Below the pieces are notes generated by a model. It made no database searches, was not told the origin of the DNA, and saw nothing but the letters and a program-made list of their open reading frames with translations. From Ilyonectria destructans (taxonomy: Eukaryota > Ascomycota > Sordariomycetes > Hypocreales > Nectriaceae), in assembly GCA_020740775.1 (NCBI GenBank), contig JAHEWK010000022.1, positions 124,001-188,000 on the forward strand: 64,000 bases of DNA, given 5' to 3'. Within the stretch, counting starts at the first letter, position 1, and every line of letters begins with the position of its first letter. A program made the translations under genes and the position numbers. Below are positions 59,293-64,000 of the stretch, piece by piece.

Positions 59293-60618
59293 TTAATACT
59301 GATCAAGAAAGTTCTTTTGCAGCGACTCGAACGCCTGTAGCAAATCCGCCTTCATATCCTCTACGTCCTCAACACCACAACTAACCCGCATCAACTTAGG
59401 ATTCCGTCCCTCATCACTCATCGCCCGCCACTCCACCAAGCTCTCCACGCCGCCTAGACTCGTCGCATGCTGGAAAATGTACAATCTGCTTGGCAATCGT
59501 CTCGCATGCTCCACATTTTTCATCCAGAACGAAAACACAGGTCCGAAGCCACCAGGCATTTGTTTCCGTAGCCACCCATCCTTCAAATCCTCATGCTGCA
59601 GTGAAGCATGCTGCACCTTTTCGACTAACTTGGCCACGAGCGACGTCGGATCTTGAAGCTCCTGAGACATCCAAGCAACGAGCTTCTCAGCCGTCTGGGA
59701 CTGGCGAGTCACACGAAGATGCAAAGTTCGCAGAGATCGGATGCCCAGCCATCCTTCAAGGCTTCCCATTACAGAGCCGGTAGTGCGACGGTCCTGGTAA
59801 AGGGTCTCCAACCAGCCCTCCTTGACGCGGGTTTCGTTGACAACAAGAATACCACATAGCATATCTGAGTGGCCGCCAATGTACTTTGTGCCACTATGCA
59901 TCACAATGTCTGTTCCAAACTGGAGGGGATTTTGCAAAGGTGGCGGGGCGAAAGTGGCATCAACAGTCAAATACGCCCCAGCCTCGCGAGCTTTCTGACT
60001 GTAGTACGCAAGATTGCAAGCCTCGCCAGTAGGGTTGAGTGGTGTTTCGATGTGGAGAATGTCACCTGGACCGAGTTGGTCGAGGTCGTCAAGGCTCAGC
60101 TTTTGCACGTTGGTCAGTCGAGACATAAGTTTGATGCTTCGATGCACGCCGTGGTAGCCCTCGCCGATGAAGATCCGCTTGGGGTTGAGAAGGACCATGA
60201 TGGCGTGGAAGGCCGCAAGACCACTGGGGAAGGAGACGACACCGCCACCACCGAACAGATTCCGGAGGACGATCTCAAAGCGGCTTGTGTTAGGGGCCGT
60301 GTATCTTGAATAGATATGCGAGTCATTAGGCGCATTAGGCTGTCGTTGCTCATCACCATCAGGTTGAGTCCAGGCATATAGTGGATCCATGTTAGCACTT
60401 ACATCAACATTATCCATGGGTACCAAGTCGTTCGGGCTCCGCGTGTATCGGTAGTTGACGGAGACTTGCATAGCAGGAGCAATAGCGCGATGAGGACTGA
60501 AGAAATCATCGGCGTGTATAGCTTTGGTAGCCATTGACATGTTGGGCAGGGCCTTTTCCAGAGCTTCGCCCGTGAGAACGAAGTTTTGGGGCGAATCAGA
60601 AGGTGGAACAGACTCCAT
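59293..60618 (-). CDS. Cystathionine gamma-synthase-like PLP enzyme
   Basis: Start chosen at the ATG at 60618 (ACACAATGGAG), 441 residues. The frame also opens at 60726. No intron. It is a fold-type I Cys/Met-metabolism PLP enzyme: SRYTAPNTSRFE near the N-terminus, SFPSGLAAFHAI, EGYHGVHRS with a phosphate/PLP-stacking aromatic residue, HIETPLNPTGE, TVDATFAPPPLQNPL with the PLP Asp, MHSGTKYIGGHSD with the Schiff-base Lys, and RTTGSVMG. These enzymes do gamma-replacement on O-acyl-homoserine. Relatives in fungal secondary metabolism (LolC, Fub7) use carbon or nitrogen nucleophiles instead of cysteine. It is convergent with homoserine dehydrogenase, which would supply its substrate's parent. The true nucleophile is unknown. 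Confidence 0.9.
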   Translation of the reverse strand: MESVPPSDSPQNFVLTGEALEKALPNMSMATKAIHADDFFSPHRAIAPAMQVSVNYRYTRSPNDLVPMDNVDVSANMDPLYAWTQPDGDEQRQPNAPNDSHIYSRYTAPNTSRFEIVLRNLFGGGGVVSFPSGLAAFHAIMVLLNPKRIFIGEGYHGVHRSIKLMSRLTNVQKLSLDDLDQLGPGDILHIETPLNPTGEACNLAYYSQKAREAGAYLTVDATFAPPPLQNPLQFGTDIVMHSGTKYIGGHSDMLCGILVVNETRVKEGWLETLYQDRRTTGSVMGSLEGWLGIRSLRTLHLRVTRQSQTAEKLVAWMSQELQDPTSLVAKLVEKVQHASLQHEDLKDGWLRKQMPGGFGPVFSFWMKNVEHARRLPSRLYIFQHATSLGGVESLVEWRAMSDEGRNPKLMRVSCGVEDVEDMKADLLQAFESLQKNFLDQY

Positions 60619-61469
60619 TGTGTCTTGGAAATTTGGAATTATTGACGTATACAACTTGCAAGGTAGAAGAAGGGTGGATGGAATGAGTCCCGATGAGAAG
60701 TTGGGGGCTTGCGAGACACACACCACAAACCCAGTAAAGGAGCCAGCCCTCTTATAGCTGGCTACTTATATTCACAAAATGATGGTTGGTTACGTACTAA
60801 CCAAGCGATGAGTCAATAGGGAGGCACAGAGAGTACCCAACCAATCCAATTCCCATTGCACATCCATTGACATTGACCACGGGGTCTGGTGCTCGGTTCT
60901 GTTTTCCCCCAAATCCCCACCCCCCCGCAAGGCCTCCTCAACCCCGCGCCTCGAAAGAGAAGGGGATGCAAGAATAAACCAATCACATACGGATCCGAAC
61001 GCTTGTAAAAGTAAGAACTTGCTACCCCGGAAATGGGAATGACGAGGATCGACTAGACCCTTGGTATGAACGCCCTTCCCAAGCCACCTTATCCAGGCCA
61101 TCAGTAATTCTTCCTATCAGGATGGAGCTAGTGGAGCCTTGAGAATCCAGTTACGTAGACAAGACACTCGTCACTAATCAGGTAGGTATGCACGTACTGG
61201 TCTGCTGTCTTGTTGCGGCGGAATGGGACTCCGGCTGCTCTAAGAACGGGCTTCGACTATCTCTCGCATTGATCGAGGCCTTACCAGCTATCGGGGCATT
61301 GCCTCTCCCCTGAGCGTGGCCCGAGTCCTTGACATAGCCCGTCTGTTAATTATTTAATATATTGTCCAGACCCAACTTCATCTGCCCTAGGTCCACCACG
61401 ACTGAACCTACTCCAGAGTTATCTTAGCAGGAAAGATTTTCACAGGCATTTTCTCTCGTATCGTCCACC
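60619..61469. promoter_or_regulatory. Divergent promoter region
   Basis: 850-bp spacer between the PLP-enzyme gene (-) and the permease gene (+). A 103-codon minus frame at 60790-61101 shows no features. Presumed shared promoter. Confidence 0.4.
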
Positions 61470-63256
61470 ATGGGATCAATCAAGAACATCAACGCAATCG
61501 GCATGGCCGAAAAAACCAACAGCGCAGAAGATGGCCGCAGCAACTCCCCCGACATCGCGGGCGGCGTCATCCTCAACGAAGGCGCCCCGGCAGACTTTTC
61601 CGAGATCCAAGACATGAAACAGGGCCTCAGCTCACGACACCTGCAAATGATTGCTCTAGCCGGCGCCATTGGAACAGGTCTCTTCCTAGGGTCCGGTCGC
61701 GCTGTTGCGAATGCTGGCCCTGTCGGTGCCCTGTTGGGGTACACCTTCATCGGTATCGCCGCCGCAGGAGTCGTGCTTGTCGTGGCTGAGATGGGAGCCC
61801 TGGTTCCGCTGAGCGGTGGCATTGTTCGGTACGCTGAAATCTTTGTCGACCCGGCCTTGTCATTTGCCAATGGCTGGAACTTGGTCTACAAAGGCCTCAT
61901 CTTTATTCCTACCGAAATTGTCGCTGCTGCCGTGCTCATGAACTTTTGGCTGGATATCAACAATGCTGTGGTAAGTCATCTTCATATCCTTGCTCCGTCG
62001 TTGCAGATGGAGCTTACTGACCTGGAACTTCAGTGGATCACTTTGTTTGGGGCTTTGATGGCCATTAGCAATTGTCTGTTCATCAGAGTGTTTGGCGAAC
62101 TCGAGTTTGGTTTCGCCTTGCTCAAGATTGCGTTCATTGTCATCATCAATATCATGGCACTTGTCATCGTCTGCGGCGGTGCGCCAAATCACGAGGCGAT
62201 CGGCTTCAAGCACTGGAAAGGTAGGCTACTCCTTCTGATTCTATCCATTTTCGAACAATTAAGCCGACAAATTCCTGTCCTCTAGACCCAGGCCCATTTG
62301 TACAGTACCTTGGCTTTCCAGGTGCGATTGGGCGATTCCTCGGTTTCTGGACCACCTTCAACAACGCCCTATACTCCTTCTCCGGCATCGAAAACATTTC
62401 CTTGGCAGCAGCAGAGACGAAGAACGCCCGCCAGGTCATTCCCAAAGCCGCCAAGAGGGTTTTCTGGCGTGTCCTCATCTTCTACGTCCTGACCATCTTC
62501 CTCGTCGGTCTCGTCGTTCCGTCTAATAACGATCTTTTGCTGAGCTCAAAGGGGACGGCCGCGTCTCCCTTCGTCATCTCAGCTAACCTCGCTGGGATCA
62601 AGGTCATTCCGCATGTAATCAACGCTATCGTCATTACCTCGGCGTGGTCGTGTGGAAATATGGGCATGATGAGCTACGTCAGATACCTCTTCGGCTTGGC
62701 CAAAACTGGTCACGCGCCCAAGGTATTTCTTCGCTTGAACCGCTTTGGCATTCCCTGGGTGTCAGTGTCCCTCTTTACTGCTTTCATGGCACTGGGATAC
62801 CTCACATCATCCAACGGCGCAGCGACTGTCTTCACATGGCTGCAGGACCTGCTCTCTATTGCCATTCTGGTCAACTGGAGCGTTATCATGATCACGTATC
62901 TTCGCTTCTATTACGGCTGCAAGAAGCAAGGAATCGATCGATCAGAGCTTCCGTACAAGTCACCTTTCCAGCCATACTATTCCTGGATGTGCTTGTGTCT
63001 TTTCGTGGTACTCCTTTTGACTTCGGGCTACAAAACTTTTCTCAAAGGCCATTGGGATATTCAAGCCTTTGTGTCCTCTTACTTCAACGTTCCCTTTGTG
63101 CTTGTGCTCTACTTTGGATATAAGTTCGTCAAGAAGACCAAGATTATCCCTCTGGAAGAAATCCCTATCCGGCCGTTCTTAGAAATTGCGAACGCTGATC
63201 CGGCCCCGCCTTTAGAGCCTAAGAAGGGATGGAGGAAGCTGAATATTCTTTGGTAA
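61470..63256 (+). CDS. Amino acid permease (YAT/APC type)
   Basis: Exons 61470-61970, 62034-62220 and 62287-1 (62286)-63256 join in phase and give 552 residues. The ATG at 61470 has the context CCACCATGG. Introns are 61971-62033 and 62221-62285. A soluble N-terminus of about 50 residues precedes 12 membrane segments. Family marks are QGLSSRHLQMIALAGAIGTG in helix 1, FLGSGRAVANAGP, VPLSGGIVRYAE, SFSGIENISLAAAETKN (the conserved glutamate region), and the end LPYKSPFQPYYSW. It would import or export an amino acid across the plasma membrane by proton symport. Its position beside a homoserine-using enzyme suggests a precursor or product transporter. Specificity is unknown. Confidence 0.92.
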
Positions 63257-64000
63257 ATGGCAACATGCAGTGGTGGTTGGTGTTGATGATGCTTGGTGCT
63301 TCACACATAGGGGTACTCCGCTATGGGAATTCGGTCGAGATGAGTAAAGCACTGCAGATAGCGGCTTCGGTATTGAAACTTTTCGCTTCAGATAGCAAGG
63401 TAATACAAAACGTGTAACGAACTATTCTTCTTCATGAACCCGGTTGATCAAATGAGTTTCATCTGCTTGAACTCAGACTTTAATTATCAAAGACACTGTG
63501 ACAATTACCCAATCTTGCTCTCGTTGCACACCCTGCCTGGACGAAAAGGGACTGAGCAAGATACGAGGACAAGGCGGCTGATCTCGCCAAACACTTTGGT
63601 ATCCCGCAAATGACCGACCTAAGGCTATGCGAGGGGAGGGGGCGGGGGGTTAAATTTGAGCGTTACTAATAACGTTAGTTTGCATGCAATGAGTGCCCAT
63701 GTGATTGACTAGGAACCCCTGAAAGTTGCGCCTTTGGAAGGACGACAGCCAATTAGATCACGATCCGTTCCGAGATAGGCGGCGTTTTGCTCCATTCGTA
63801 ATCGCGAGATGACTACTCCCTCCGTAACTACTGTGATTTTAACACCACCATATTGATACACTACACTTTCAATGACGGATGCGGGGCTCTATGGCCACGA
63901 CATGCGGGGCAGTGATGCAGCGATATCACATTTTGGGATCATCGTACGACGCCTGGAACGGCTTCCAGACCGGCTGCTAGGAATCCGGTCCGGTCCGGGT
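63257..64000. other. intergenic, no gene seen
   Basis: 3' flank of the permease gene and the window edge. A G-rich patch lies at 63634-63650. Only short frames. Confidence 0.5.

Overview
This is nuclear DNA from a filamentous ascomycete, probably Sordariomycetes. The genes carry short GT-AG introns of about 47-83 bp. The families are typical of such fungi: Zn2Cys6 regulators, PTH11-like receptors, YAT-type amino acid permeases and a MOSC protein. The genus cannot be fixed from the sequence. More than half of the window is transposable elements.

Layout. 1-5.1 kb: a LINE 3' remnant, a Zn2Cys6 regulator (-) and a MOSC-domain protein (+). 5.1-11.5 kb: a monocarboxylate-type MFS transporter gene split by a Copia retrotransposon (6348-11397), with its N-terminus stranded beyond the far LTR. 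11.6-14.6 kb: a hAT transposase fragment and a 778-residue protein that joins a PTH11/rhodopsin-like seven-helix domain to a FucP-like MFS domain. 16.0-19.1 kb: an apparently intact hAT element with TIRs and a near-perfect 8-bp target duplication. 20.4-28.8 kb: a nest, in which a Tc1/mariner element holds a young Copia element (identical 214-bp LTRs, AATTT duplication) and a deleted hAT element (TCACAATG duplication). 28.8-30.9 kb: a LINE fragment and a second PTH11-like receptor. 32.6-51.1 kb: two Helitrons tail to tail, forming a giant inverted repeat around about 41.77 kb. Each encodes the same 2215-residue Rep/helicase. A 122-bp tandem array lies between them. 51.7-64 kb: a palindromic minisatellite, a P450 N-terminal fragment, then a gene block with a Zn2Cys6 regulator, a class II aldolase-like protein, a homoserine dehydrogenase (frameshifted as read), a cystathionine gamma-synthase-like PLP enzyme and an amino acid permease.

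How the parts relate. The last block looks like a small homoserine-centred metabolic cluster: make homoserine, replace at its gamma carbon, modify, transport, regulate. Parts of it may be decaying. The two Copia families share two features despite clear divergence. A single in-frame UGA followed by CU separates gag from pol. The sequence after the 5' LTR matches the complement of a tRNA-Lys(CUU) anticodon arm, which suggests half-tRNA priming. The receptor-transporter fusion, the shared Copia expression and priming signals, and the Helitron palindrome are the observations most worth following.
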